Assembly: GCF_050624435.1 (NCBI RefSeq)
Contig: NW_027458542.1
Location: forward strand, 1 to 64,000
DNA length: 64,000 bases
From: Tenrec ecaudatus
Lineage: Eukaryota; Chordata; Mammalia; Afrosoricida; Tenrecidae
Direction: 5' to 3'
Part shown: positions 10,901 to 23,000 of the stretch, piece after piece
Layout of the letters: every line of letters starts with the position of its first letter
Position numbering within the stretch: the first letter of the stretch is position 1
The notes under the pieces: generated by a model
Database searches by the model: none
What the model was told of the DNA's origin: nothing
Seen by the model: only the letters and a program-made list of their open reading frames with translations
Program-made: the position numbers and the translations under genes

Positions 10901-13643
10901 AGCCTTAAGGCTGGGGCGCTGCAGGCTTGGGCATCCCCAATCCTAAGGGCTGGGGCGCCCCAGGCTTGGGGCTCCCAAAGCCTAAGGGCTTGGGCGACCC
11001 AGGCCTGGGGCTTCCTAAGCCTAAGGGCTGTAGCGCCACAAGCCTGGCGTTCCCTAAGCCTAAGGGCAAGGGCGCCCCTGGACTGGGGTTCCCAAAGCCT
11101 AAGGGCTGGGGTGCCCCAGGCATGGGCATCCCTAATCCTAAGGGCTGTGGCGCCCCAGGCCTGGGGCTCCCTAAGCCTAATTGCTGGGGCGCCCCAGGTC
11201 TGGGGCTTTCTAAGCTTAAGGGATGGGACAACCCAGGCCTGGGGCTCCTTAAGCCTAATTGCTGGGGCGCCTCAGGTCTGGGGATCAATAAGCCTAAGGG
11301 CTGGGGCGACCCTGGCCTGGGGCTCCCTAAGTCTAAGAGCTGGGGCTCACCAGGCCTGGGGCTCCCTACGCCTAATGGCGGGGGTGCCCCAGGCCTGGCG
11401 CTTCCAAAAACTATGGGCTTGGCGTCCCTGGCCTGGGGCTCCCAAAGCCTAATGGCTGGGGCGCCCCAGGACTGGGGCTCCCTAAAACTAAGGTCTGGGG
11501 CGCCCATGCCTGGGGCTCCAAAAGCTTAAGCGCTGCGGCGCCCCAAGCCTGGGGCTCCCAAAGCCTAAGGGCTGCGGCGCCCCAGGCCTGGGGCTCCCAA
11601 AGCCTAAGGGCAGGGCGCCCCAGGCCTGGGGCTCCCAAAACTTAAGGGCTGGGGCACCCCAGGCCTGGGGCTCCTAAAACCTAAGGGCTGGGCAAACCCA
11701 GGGTGGGGCTCCCTAAGCCTAAAGGCTGGGACACCCCTGTCCTGGGGCTCCCTAAGCCTAAGTGTTGGGGCTCCCCAGGCGGGTCCTCACTAAGTTAAAG
11801 AGCTGGGGCTCACCAGGCCTGGGGCTCCCTAAGCCTAAGGCTGGGGCGCCCCAAGCCTGGGGCTCCCAAAGCGTAAGGGCGGGGGCGCCCCAGGCCTGGG
11901 GCTCGAAAAGCCTAAGGGATGGGGCACCCCAGGTCTGGGACTCTCTACGCCCAAGGGATGGGGCGCCCGAGGACTGGGGCTCCCAAAACCCAAGGAATGA
12001 GGAGTCCCAGGCCTGGGGCTCACAAAGCCTAAGGCCTGGGGCTGCCTAAGCCTAATTGCTGGGGCGCCACATGTCTGGGGCTCTCTAAGCCTAAGGGCTG
12101 GGGCGACCCAGGCCTGGGGCTCCCTAAGCCTAATTGCTGAGGAGTCCCAGGCCTGGGGCACCCTAAGCCTAAGGGCTGGGGCGCCGCAGGAATGGGGCTC
12201 CCAAAGCCTAAAGGCTGGGGCGCCCCAGGTCTGGTCTTACTTAAGCCTAAGGGCTGGGGCGCCCCAGGCCTGGGGCTCAAAAAACCTGTGTGCTGGGCCG
12301 TCCCAGTCTTGGTACTCCCAAAGCCTAAGGGTTGGGGCGCCCCAGGCCTGAGGCTCCCAGGCTTAAGGGCTGGGCGCCCCAGGCCTGAGGCTAACAGGAT
12401 TAAGGGCTCGGGCGCCACAGGCCTGGGACTCCCTAAGCCTAAGGACTGGGGCGCCCTAGGCCTGGGGCTCCCAAAGCCTAAAGGCTGGGGCGCCCCAGGA
12501 CTGTGGCTAACTAAGCCTAATGCCTAGGCGCCTGAGGCCTGGGGCTACCTAAGGCTAAGGGCTGGGGAGACCCAGGGCTGGGGCGCCCCAGGTCTAGGGC
12601 TCCCAAATCCTAAGGGCTGCGGCGCCCCAAGCCTGGGGCTCCCAAAGCCTAAGGGCTGCGGCGCCCCAGGCCTGGGGCTCAAAAAGCCTAAAGGCTGCGG
12701 CCCCCCAGGCCTGGGGCTCAAAAAGCCTAAAGGCTGCGGCCCCCCAGGCCTGGGGCTCCCTAAGCCTAAGGGCTGGGGCGCCCCAGGCATGGGGTTCGCT
12801 GATCCTTAAGGCTGGGGCGCCCTAGGCCTGGGGTTCCAAATCCTAAGGGCTGGTGCGCCCCAGGTGTGGGGCTACTTAAGCCTAAGGGCTGGGGCGCCCC
12901 AGGCCTTGTGTCACCAATTCCTAAGGGCTGGGGCGCCCCAGGCCTGGGGCTCCCAAAGCCTAAGGGCTTGGGTGCCACGCCTCAGCTCCCAAAGCCTAAG
13001 GGCTGGGGCGTCCCAGGCCTGGGGCTCCCAAAGCATAAGGGCTGGAGCGCCCCAGGGTGGGATTCCCAAAGCCTAAGGGCTGGGGCACCCCAGGCCTGGG
13101 ACTCTCTAAGCCCAATGGCTGGGGCGCCCGAGGCCTGGGGCTCCCAAAGCCCAAGGAATGAGGAGTCCCAGGCCTGGGGCTCACAAAGCTTAAGGGCTGG
13201 GGTGCCCAAGGCCTGGGGCTCCCTAAGTCTAATGGCTGGGGCGCCCCAGGCCTGGGGCTGCCTAAGCCTAATTGCTGGGGCCCCGCATGTCTGGGGCTCT
13301 CTAAGCCTAAGGCCTGGGGCGGCCCAGGCCTGGAGCTCCCTAAGCCTAAATGCTGGGGCGCACCAGGTCTGGGGCTCTGTAAGACTAAGGGCTGGGGCGC
13401 CTCAGATCAGGGGCTCCCTAAGTCTAAGAGCTGGGGCTCACCAGGCCTGGGGCTCTCAAAGCCTAAGGGCTGGGGCGCCCAAGGCCTGGGGCTCCCAAAG
13501 CCCAAGGGCTGAGGCGTCCCTGGCCTGGGGCACCCTAAGCCTAAAATGTGGGGCGCCCCAAGCCTGGGACTCCCTAAGCCTAAGGGCTGGGGTGCCCCAG
13601 GCCTGGGGCTCCCAAAGCCTAAGGGCTGCGGAGCCCCAGGCCT

Positions 13644-16600
13644 GGGGCTCCCAAAGCCTAAGGGCTGGGGCGCCCCAGTGCTGGGGCTCCCAAAGCCTAA
13701 AGGCTGGGGCACCTCAGGCCTGGGGCTCCCTAAGCCTAAGGACTGGGGCGCCCCAGGCTTGGGGCTCCCAAAGCCTAAGGGCTGGGGCGACACAGGCCTG
13801 GGGCTCCCTAAGCCTAAGGGCTGGAGCGCCAGAGGCCTGGGGTTCCCTAAGCTTAAAGGCTGGGGCGCCCCAGGACTGGGGTTCCAAAGCCTAAGGGCTG
13901 GGGCGCCCCAGGCCTGGGCATCCCTAATTCTAAGGGCTGGGGCGCCCCAGGCTTGGGGCTCCCAAAGCCTAAGGGCTGGGGCGACCCAGGCCTGGGGCTC
14001 CCTAAGCCTAAGGGCTGGAGCGCCACAGGCCTGGGGTTCCGTAAGTCTAAGGGCTGGGGCGCCCCAGGTCTGGGGCTCAATAAGCCTAAGGGCTGGGGCG
14101 ACCCTGGCCTGGGGCTTCCTAAGTCTAAGAGCTGGGGCTCACCAGGCCTGGGGCTCCCTAAAACTAAGGGCTGGGGCGCAGATGCCTGAGGCTCCAAAAG
14201 CTTAAGGGTTGGGGCGTCGCAGGCCTGAGGCTCCCAAATCCTAAGGGCTGGTGCGCCACAGGCCTGGCGCTCCCAAAGCCTCAGGGCTGGGGCGCCCCAG
14301 GCCTGGGGTTTCAAAGCCTAAGGGCTGGGGCGCCCTGGTCTGGGGCTACTTAAGCCTAAGGGCTGGGGCGCCCCAGGGCTGGGGCTGCCTAAGCCTAATT
14401 GCTGGGGCGCCGCATGTCTGGGGCTCTCTAAGCCTAAGGGCTGGGGCGACCCAGGCCTGGGGCTCCCTAAGCCTAAGTGCTGGGGCGCCACAGGCCAGGG
14501 GCTCCTTAAGTCTAAGGGCTGGGGCGCCCCAGGTGTGGGGCTACTTAAGCCTAAGGGCTAGGGCGCCCCAAGGCTTGGGGTTCCCAAAGCGTAAGGGCGG
14601 AGGCGCCCCAGGCCTGGGGCTCGAAAAGCCTAAAGGCTGGGGCACCCCTGGTCTGGGACTCTCTAAGCCCAAGGGCTGGGGCGCCCGAGGCCTGGGGCTC
14701 CCAAAACCCAAGGAATGAGGAGTCCCTGGCCTGGGGCTCACAAAGCCTAAGGGCTGGGGCGCCCCAGGCCTGGGGCTGCCTAAGCCTAATTGCTGGGGCG
14801 CCGCATGTCTGGGGCTCTCTAAGCCTAAGGGCTGGGGCGACCCAGGCCTGGGGCTTCCTTAGCCTAATTGCTGAGGCGTCCCAGGCCTGGGGCACCCTAA
14901 GTTAAAGGGCTGGGGCGCCACAGGCATGGGGCTCCCTAAGCCTAAAGGCTGGGGCGCCCCAGGTCTGGGCTTACTTAAGCCTAAGGGCTGGGGCGCCCCA
15001 GGCCTGGGGCTCAAAAAACCTATGTGCTGGGCCGTCCCAATCCTGGTGCTCCCAAAGCCTAAGGGCTGGCGCGCCCCAGGCCTGGGGCTGCCAAAGCCTA
15101 AGCGCTGGGGCGCCCCAGGTCTTGGGCTCCCAAAGCCCAAGGGCTGGGGCGCCCCAGGCATGGGGCTCCCAAGCTTAAGAGTTGGGGCGCCCAGGCCTGG
15201 GGCTCCCTAAGCCTAAGGGCTGGGGCGCCCCAGGCCTTGGGCTCCCACAGCCTAAGGGCTGGAGTACCCCATGCCAGGGGCTCCCAAAGCCTAAGGGCTG
15301 GGGCGCCCCAGGCCTGGGGCTCCCAAGCTTAAGAGCTGGGGCGCCCCAGGCCTGGGGCTACCTAAGCCTAAGTGCTGTGGCGCCCCAGGCCTGGGGTTCC
15401 AAAAGCCTAAGGGCTGGGGTGCTACAGGCCTGGGGCTCCCAAGCTTAAGAGCTGGGGCGCCCCAGGCCTGGGGCTCCCTAAGCCTAAGGGCTTGGGCGCC
15501 CCAGGCCTTGGGCTCCCACAGCCTAAGGACTGGGGTGCCCCATGCCAGGGGCTCTGTAAGCCTTAGGGCTGGGGCGCCCCAGGCCTGAGGCTCCCTAAGC
15601 CTAAGGGCTGGGGCGTCCCAGGACTAGGGCTAACTAAGCCTAAGGGATGGGCGCCCCAGGTCTGGGGCTCCCTAAGCCTAAGGGCTGTGGCGCCCCGGGC
15701 CTGGGGCACCCTAAGCCTAAGGGCTAGGGCGCCCCAGGATGGGGCTCCCTAAGCTTAAGGGCTGGGGCGCCCCAGGCCAGGAGATCCCAAAGACTAAGGG
15801 CTGCGTCGCCCCAGCCCTGGGGTTCCCAAAGCCTAAGGGCTGGGGCGTCCCAGACCTGGGGCTCCCAAAGCCTAAGGGATTGGGCGCCCCAGGCCTGGGG
15901 CTCCCTAAGCCTAAGGGCTGGGGCACCTCAGGCCTCGGGATCCCTAAGCCTAAGTGCTGGGGCGCCCCAGGCCTGGAGCTCCCAAAGCCTAAAGGCTGGG
16001 GCGCCTCAGTCCTGGGGCTCCCTAAGCCTAAGGGCTGGGGCGCCCCAGGCTTGGGGCTCCCAAAGTCTAAGGGCTGGGGCGACGGGCCTGGGGCTCCCTA
16101 AGCCTAAGGGCTGGGGCGACACAGGCCGGAGGCTCCCTAAGTCTAAGACTGGGGGGGCCCAGGACTGGGGTTCCCAAAGCCTAAGGGCTGTACGCCCCAG
16201 GCCAGGGGCTCCTTAAGCCTAATTGCTGGGGCGACCCTGGCCTGAGGCTCCCTAAGCCTAAGGGCTGGGGCGCCCCAGGCCTGGGGCTCCCAAATCCTAA
16301 GAGCTGGGGCGCCCCAGGCCTGGGGCTCCCAAAACCTAAGGGCTGAGGCGCCTGATGCCTGGGGCTCCCAAAACCTAAGGGCTGAGTCGTCCTAGGCCTG
16401 GGGCTCCCTAAGCCTAAGTGCTGGGGCGCCCCAGGCATGGGGCTCCCTTAGCCTAAGTGCTGGGGCACCCGGGGCCAGGGGCTACATATGTCTAAGAGCT
16501 AGAGCTCACCAGGCCTGGGAATGCCTACGCCTAAGGGCGGGGGCGCCCTGGCCTGGGGTTCCCAAAGTCTAAGGGCTGGGGCACACCAGGCCTGGGGCTC

Positions 16601-19600
16601 CCAAATCTACGGGCTGGGGCGCCCCAGGCCTGGGGCAACCTAAGCCGAGGAGCTGGGGCGCCCCAGGCCTGGGGCTCCCAAAGCCTAAGGGCAGGGGCGA
16701 CCCAGGCCTGGGGCTCCCTAAGCCTAAGGGCTGGAGTGCCACAGGCCTGGGGTTCCCTAAGCCTAAAGGCTGGGGCGCTCCCAGGACTGGGGTTCCCAAA
16801 CCCTAAGGGTTGGGGCGCCCCAGGCCTGGGGCCTCGTAAGCCTAATTGCTGGGGCACCCCAAATCTGGGGCTTTCTAAGCCTAAGGGGTGGGGCGACCCA
16901 GGCCTGGGTCTCCCTAAGCCTAAGAGTTGGGGCTCACTAGGCCTGGGGCTCACTACGCCTAATGGCGGGGGCGCCCAAGGCCTGGCGCTCCCAAAACCTA
17001 TGGGCTTGGGCGTCCCTTGCCTGGGGCTCCCAAAGCCTAAGGGCTGTGGCGCCACAGGCCTGGCGCTCCCAAAGCCTAAGGGCTGGGGCGCTCCAGGCCT
17101 GGGGCTCCCTAAGCCTAAGGGCTGGGGCACCCCAGGCCTGGGGCTCCCTAAGCCTAAGGGCTGGGGCGCTCCAGGCCTGGGGCTCCCAAAGCCTAAGGGA
17201 TTGGGCGCCCCAGGCCTGGGGCTCCCTAAGCCTAAAGGCTGGGGCGCCTCAGTCCTGGGGCTCCCTAAGCCTAAGGGCTGGGGCGCCCCAGGCTTGGGGC
17301 TCCCAAAGTCTAAGGGCTGGGGCGACGGGCCTGGGGCTCCCTAAGCCTAAGGGCTGGGGCGACACAGGCCTGAGGCTCCCTAAGTCTAAGACTGGGGCGG
17401 CCCAGGACTGGGGTTCCCAAAGCCTAAGGGCTGTACGCCCCAGGCCAGGGGCTCCTTAAGCCTAATTGCTGGGGCGACCCTGGCCTGAGGCTCCCTAAGC
17501 CTAAGGGCTGGGGCGAACCAGGCCTGGGGCTCCCAAATCCTAAGAGCTGGGGCGCCCCAGGCCTGGGGCTCCCAAAACCTAAGGGCTGAGGCGCCTGATG
17601 CCTGGGGCTCCCAAAACCTAAGGGCTGAGGCGTCCTAGGCCTGGGGCTCCCTAAGCCTAAGTGCTGGGGCGCCCCAGGCATGGGGCTCCCTTAGCCTAAG
17701 TGCTGGGGCACCCGGGGCCAGGGGCTACATATGTCTAAGAGCTAGAGCTCACCAGGCCTGGGAATGCCTACGCCTAAGGGCGGGGGCGCCCTGGCCTGGG
17801 GTTCCCAAAGTCTAAGGGCTGGGGCACACCAGGCCTGGGGCTCCCAAATCTACGGGCTGGGGCGCCCCAGGCCTGGGGCAACCTAAGCCGAGGAGCTGGG
17901 GCGCCCCAGGCCTGGGGCTCCCAAAGCCTAAGGGCAGGGGCGACCCAGGCCTGGGGCTCCCTAAGCCTAAGGGCTGGAGTGCCACAGGCCTGGGGTTCCC
18001 TAAGCCTAAAGGCTGGGGCGCTCCCAGGACTGGGGTTCCCAAACCCTAAGGGTTGGGGCGCCCCAGGCCTGGGGCTCCGTAAGCCTAATTGCTGGGGCAC
18101 CCCAAATCTGGGGCTTTCTAAGCCTAAGGGGTGGGGCGACCCAGGACTGGGTCTCCCTAAGCCTAAGAGTTGGGGCTCACTAGGCCTGGGGCTCACTACG
18201 CCTAATGGCGGGGGCGCCCAAGGCCTGGCGCTCCCAAAACCTATGGGCTTGGGCGTCCCTTGCCTGGGGCTCCCAAAGCCTAAGGGCTGTGGCGCCACAG
18301 GCCTGGCGCTCCCAAAGCCTAAGGGCTGGGGCGCTCCAGGCCTGGGGCTCCCTAAGCCTAAGGGCTGGGGCACCCCAGGCCTGGGGCTCCCTAAGCCTAA
18401 GGGCTGGGGCGCTCCAGGCCTGGGGCTCCCTAAGCCTAAGGGCTGGGGCGCCCCAGGCCTGGGGCTCCCTAAGCCTAAGGGCTGGGGCGCCCCATGACTG
18501 GGGTTCCAATGCCTAAGGCCTGGGGCACCACAGGCCTGTCACTCCCAAAGTCTAAGGGCTGGGGCGCCCCAGGTCTGGGGATCCCAAAGCCTAAGGGCTT
18601 GGGCACCCCAGGCCTGGGGCTCCCTAAACCTAAGGGCTGGGGTGCCCCATGCCAGGGGCTCCCTAAGCCTTAGTGCTGGGGCACCCCAGGCCTGAGGCTC
18701 CCTAAGCCTAAGGGCTGGGGCGCCCTAGGCCTGGGGCTAACTATGAATAAGGGCTGGGGCGCCCCAGGACTGGGGCTAACTAAGAATAAGGGCTGGGCGC
18801 CCCAGGCCTGGGGCTCCCTAAGGCTAAAGGCTGTGGCGCCCCAGGTCTGGGGCTCCCTAAGCCTAAGGGCTGCGGCGCCCCAGGCCTCGGGCTCCCAAAG
18901 CCTAAGGGCTGCGGCGCCCCAGGCCTGGGGCTCCCAAAGCGTAAGGGCTGGGGCACTCAGGCCTAGTGCTCCCTAAGCCTAATTGCTGGGGCAGCGCATG
19001 TCTGGGGCTCTATAAGCCTAAGGGCTGGGGCGACCCAGGCCTAGTGCTCCCTAAGCCTAATTGCTGGGGTGCACCAAGTCTGGGGTTCTCCAAGTCTAAG
19101 GGCTGGGGCGCCCCAGGCCTGGGGCTCCCAAAGCCTAAGTGCTGGGACGCCTCAGGCCAGGGGTTCCCTAAGTCTAAGAGCTGGGGCTCACCAGGCCTGG
19201 GGCTCCCAAAGCCTAAATGCTGGGGCGCCCCAGGCCTGGGGCTCCCAAAGCACAAGGGCTGAGGCGTCCCAGGCCTGGGGCACCCTAAGCCTAAGGGCTG
19301 TGACGCCCCAGGCATGGGGATCCCTAAGCCTAATTTCTAGGGCGCCCCAGGTCTGGGGCTCTCTAAGCCTAAGGGCTGGGGCGCCCCAGACCTGGGGCTC
19401 TCACAGCCTAAGGGCTGTGGTGCCCCATGCCAGGGGCTCACTAAGCCTTAGGGCTGGGGCGCCCCAGGCCTGAGGCTCCCTAAGCCTAAGGGCTGGGGCG
19501 CCCAAGGCCTGGGGCTCCCAAAGCCTAAGGGCTGTGGTGCCCCAGGACTGGGGCTAACTTAGCCTAAGGGCTGGGTGCCCCAGGCCTGGGGCTCCCTAAT

Positions 19601-20029
19601 GCTAAGTGCTGGGGCGACCCAGGGCTGGTGCGCCCCAGGTGTGGGGGTCCCTAAGCTTTAGGGCTACGGGGCCCAGGCCTGGGTCTCTCAAAGCCCAAGG
19701 GCTGCGGCGCCCCAGGCCTGGGGCTCCCAAAGCCTAAGGGCTGGGGCACCCCAAGCCTGGGACTCTCTAAGCCCAAGGGCTGGGGCGCCACAGGCCTGGT
19801 GCTCCCTAAGCTTAATTGCTGGGGGCCACATGTCTGGGGCTCTCTAAGCCTGAGGGCTGGGGCGACCCAGGCCTGGGGCTCCCTAAGCCTATTTGCTGGG
19901 GCGCACCAGGCCTGTGGCTCCCTAAGCCTAAGGGCTGGGGTGCCCCATGATAGGGGCTCCCTAATCTAAGAGCTGGGGCTCACCAGGCCTGGGGCTCCCA
20001 AAGCCTAAGGGCTGGGCCGCCCTAGGCCT
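13644..20029 (+). repeat. Satellite higher-order unit, copy 1 (about 6.39 kb)
   Basis: Sequence in this block recurs at +6386 up to about 14757 and at +6425 from about 14780 on; the 39-bp step is one extra monomer in copy 2. All the long sub-patterns I compared match almost base for base (for example 14251-14550 with 20637-20936, and 16736-17344 with 23161-23769). Left homology fades inside a monomer at about 13640. The right end abuts copy 2 at 20029/20030. Confidence 0.9.
15987..18430 (+). repeat. Pair of 1.2-kb sub-repeats, period 1243 bp
   Basis: 15987-17187 and 17230-18430 match each other with a few substitutions (for example GGAGGCTCC against TGAGGCTCC near 16130/17372). The period, 1243 bp, is about 32 monomers with small indels. 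The pair is carried again in the second 6.4-kb copy, at 22412-23612 and 23655-24855, so this duplication came before the 6.4-kb one. Confidence 0.88.
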
Positions 20030-23000
20030 GGGGCTCCCAAAGCCTAAGGGCTGGGGCGCCCCAGTGCTGGGGCTCCCAAAGCCTAAAGGCTGGGGCACCT
20101 CAGGCCTGGGGCTCCCTAAGCCTAAGGACTGGGGCGCCCCAGGCTTGGGGCTCCCAAAGCCTAAGGGCTGGGGCGACACAGGCCTGGGGCTCCCTAAGCC
20201 TAAGGGCTGGAGCGCCAGAGGCCTGGGGTTCCCTAAGCTTAAAGGCTGGGGCGCCCCAGGACTGGGGTTCCAAAGCCTAAGGGCTGGGGCGCCCCAGGCC
20301 TGGGCATCCCTAATTCTAAGGGCTGGGGCGCCCCAGGCTTGGGGCTCCCAAAGCCTAAGGGCTGGGGCGACCCAGGCCTGGGGCTCCCTAAGCCTAAGGG
20401 CTGGAGCGCCACAGGCCTGGGGTTCCGTAAGTCTAAGGGCTGGGGCGCCCCAGGTCTGGGGCTCAATAAGCCTAAGGGCTGGGGCGACCCTGGCCTGGGG
20501 CTTCCTAAGTCTAAGAGCTGGGGCTCACCAGGCCTGGGGCTCCCTAAAACTAAGGGCTGGGGCGCAGATGCCTGAGGCTCCAAAAGCTTAAGGGTTGGGG
20601 CGTCGCAGGCCTGAGGCTCCCAAATCCTAAGGGCTGGTGCGCCACAGGCCTGGCGCTCCCAAAGCCTCAGGGCTGGGGCGCCCCAGGCCTGGGGTTTCAA
20701 AGCCTAAGGGCTGGGGCGCCCTGGTCTGGGGCTACTTAAGCCTAAGGGCTGGGGCGCCCCAGGGCTGGGGCTGCCTAAGCCTAATTGCTGGGGCGCCGCA
20801 TGTCTGGGGCTCTCTAAGCCTAAGGGCTGGGGCGACCCAGGCCTGGGGCTCCCTAAGCCTAAGTGCTGGGGCGCCACAGGCCAGGGGCTCCTTAAGTCTA
20901 AGGGCTGGGGCGCCCCAGGTGTGGGGCTACTTAAGCCTAAGGGCTAGGGCGCCCCAAGGCTTGGGGTTCCCAAAGCGTAAGGGCGGAGGCGCCCCAGGCC
21001 TGGGGCTCGAAAAGCCTAAAGGCTGGGGCACCCCTGGTCTGGGACTCTCTAAGCCCAAGGGCTGGGGCGCCCGAGGCCTGGGGCTCCCAAAACCCAAGGA
21101 ATGAGGAGTCCCTGGCCTGGGGCTCACAAAGCCTAAGGGCTGGGGCGCCCCAGGCCTGGGGCTCCCTAAGTCTAATGGCTGGGGCGCCCCAGGCCTGGGG
21201 CTGCCTAAGCCTAATTGCTGGGGCGTCGCATGTCTGGGGCTCTCTAAGCCTAAGGGCTGGGGCGACCCAGGCCTGGGGCTTCCTTAGCCTAATTGCTGAG
21301 GCGTCCCAGGCCTGGGGCACCCTAAGTTAAAGGGCTGGGGCGCCACAGGCATGGGGCTCCCTAAGCCTAAAGGCTGGGGCGCCCCAGGTCTGGGCTTACT
21401 TAAGCCTAAGGGCTGGGGCGCCCCAGGCCTGGGGCTCAAAAAACCTATGTGCTGGGCCGTCCCAATCCTGGTGCTCCCAAAGCCTAAGGGCTGGCGCGCC
21501 CCAGGCCTGGGGCTGCCAAAGCCTAAGCGCTGGGGCGCCCCAGGTCTTGGGCTCCCAAAGCCCAAGGGCTGGGGCGCCCCAGGCATGGGGCTCCCAAGCT
21601 TAAGAGTTGGGGCGCCCAGGCCTGGGGCTCCCTAAGCCTAAGGGCTGGGGCGCCCCAGGCCTTGGGCTCCCACAGCCTAAGGGCTGGAGTACCCCATGCC
21701 AGGGGCTCCCAAAGCCTAAGGGCTGGGGCGCCCCAGGCCTGGGGCTCCCAAGCTTAAGAGCTGGGGCGCCCCAGGCCTGGGGCTACCTAAGCCTAAGTGC
21801 TGTGGCGCCCCAGGCCTGGGGTTCCAAAAGCCTAAGGGCTGGGGTGCTACAGGCCTGGGGCTCCCAAGCTTAAGAGCTGGGGCGCCCCAGGCCTGGGGCT
21901 CCCTAAGCCTAAGGGCTTGGGCGCCCCAGGCCTTGGGCTCCCACAGCCTAAGGACTGGGGTGCCCCATGCCAGGGGCTCTGTAAGCCTTAGGGCTGGGGC
22001 GCCCCAGGCCTGAGGCTCCCTAAGCCTAAGGGCTGGGGCGTCCCAGGACTAGGGCTAACTAAGCCTAAGGGATGGGCGCCCCAGGTCTGGGGCTCCCTAA
22101 GCCTAAGGGCTGTGGCGCCCCGGGCCTGGGGCACCCTAAGCCTAAGGGCTAGGGCGCCCCAGGATGGGGCTCCCTAAGCTTAAGGGCTGGGGCGCCCCAG
22201 GCCAGGAGATCCCAAAGACTAAGGGCTGCGTCGCCCCAGCCCTGGGGTTCCCAAAGCCTAAGGGCTGGGGCGTCCCAGACCTGGGGCTCCCAAAGCCTAA
22301 GGGATTGGGCGCCCCAGGCCTGGGGCTCCCTAAGCCTAAGGGCTGGGGCACCTCAGGCCTCGGGATCCCTAAGCCTAAGTGCTGGGGCGCCCCAGGCCTG
22401 GAGCTCCCAAAGCCTAAAGGCTGGGGCGCCTCAGTCCTGGGGCTCCCTAAGCCTAAGGGCTGGGGCGCCCCAGGCTTGGGGCTCCCAAAGTCTAAGGGCT
22501 GGGGCGACGGGCCTGGGGCTCCCTAAGCCTAAGGGCTGGGGCGACACAGGCCGGAGGCTCCCTAAGTCTAAGACTGGGGGGGCCCAGGACTGGGGTTCCC
22601 AAAGCCTAAGGGCTGTACGCCCCAGGCCAGGGGCTCCTTAAGCCTAATTGCTGGGGCGACCCTGGCCTGAGGCTCCCTAAGCCTAAGGGCTGGGGCGCCC
22701 CAGGCCTGGGGCTCCCAAATCCTAAGAGCTGGGGCGCCCCAGGCCTGGGGCTCCCAAAACCTAAGGGCTGAGGCGCCTGATGCCTGGGGCTCCCAAAACC
22801 TAAGGGCTGAGTCGTCCTAGGCCTGGGGCTCCCTAAGCCTAAGTGCTGGGGCGCCCCAGGCATGGGGCTCCCTTAGCCTAAGTGCTGGGGCACCCGGGGC
22901 CAGGGGCTACATATGTCTAAGAGCTAGAGCTCACCAGGCCTGGGAATGCCTACGCCTAAGGGCGGGGGCGCCCTGGCCTGGGGTTCCCAAAGTCTAAGGG

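Noticed and set aside
12866..13894. 342-residue open reading frame, the longest in the window
   Set aside because: It lies wholly in the 39-bp array; 13-residue repeats arise in several frames and on both strands, with frame shifts at each indel. No gene structure.
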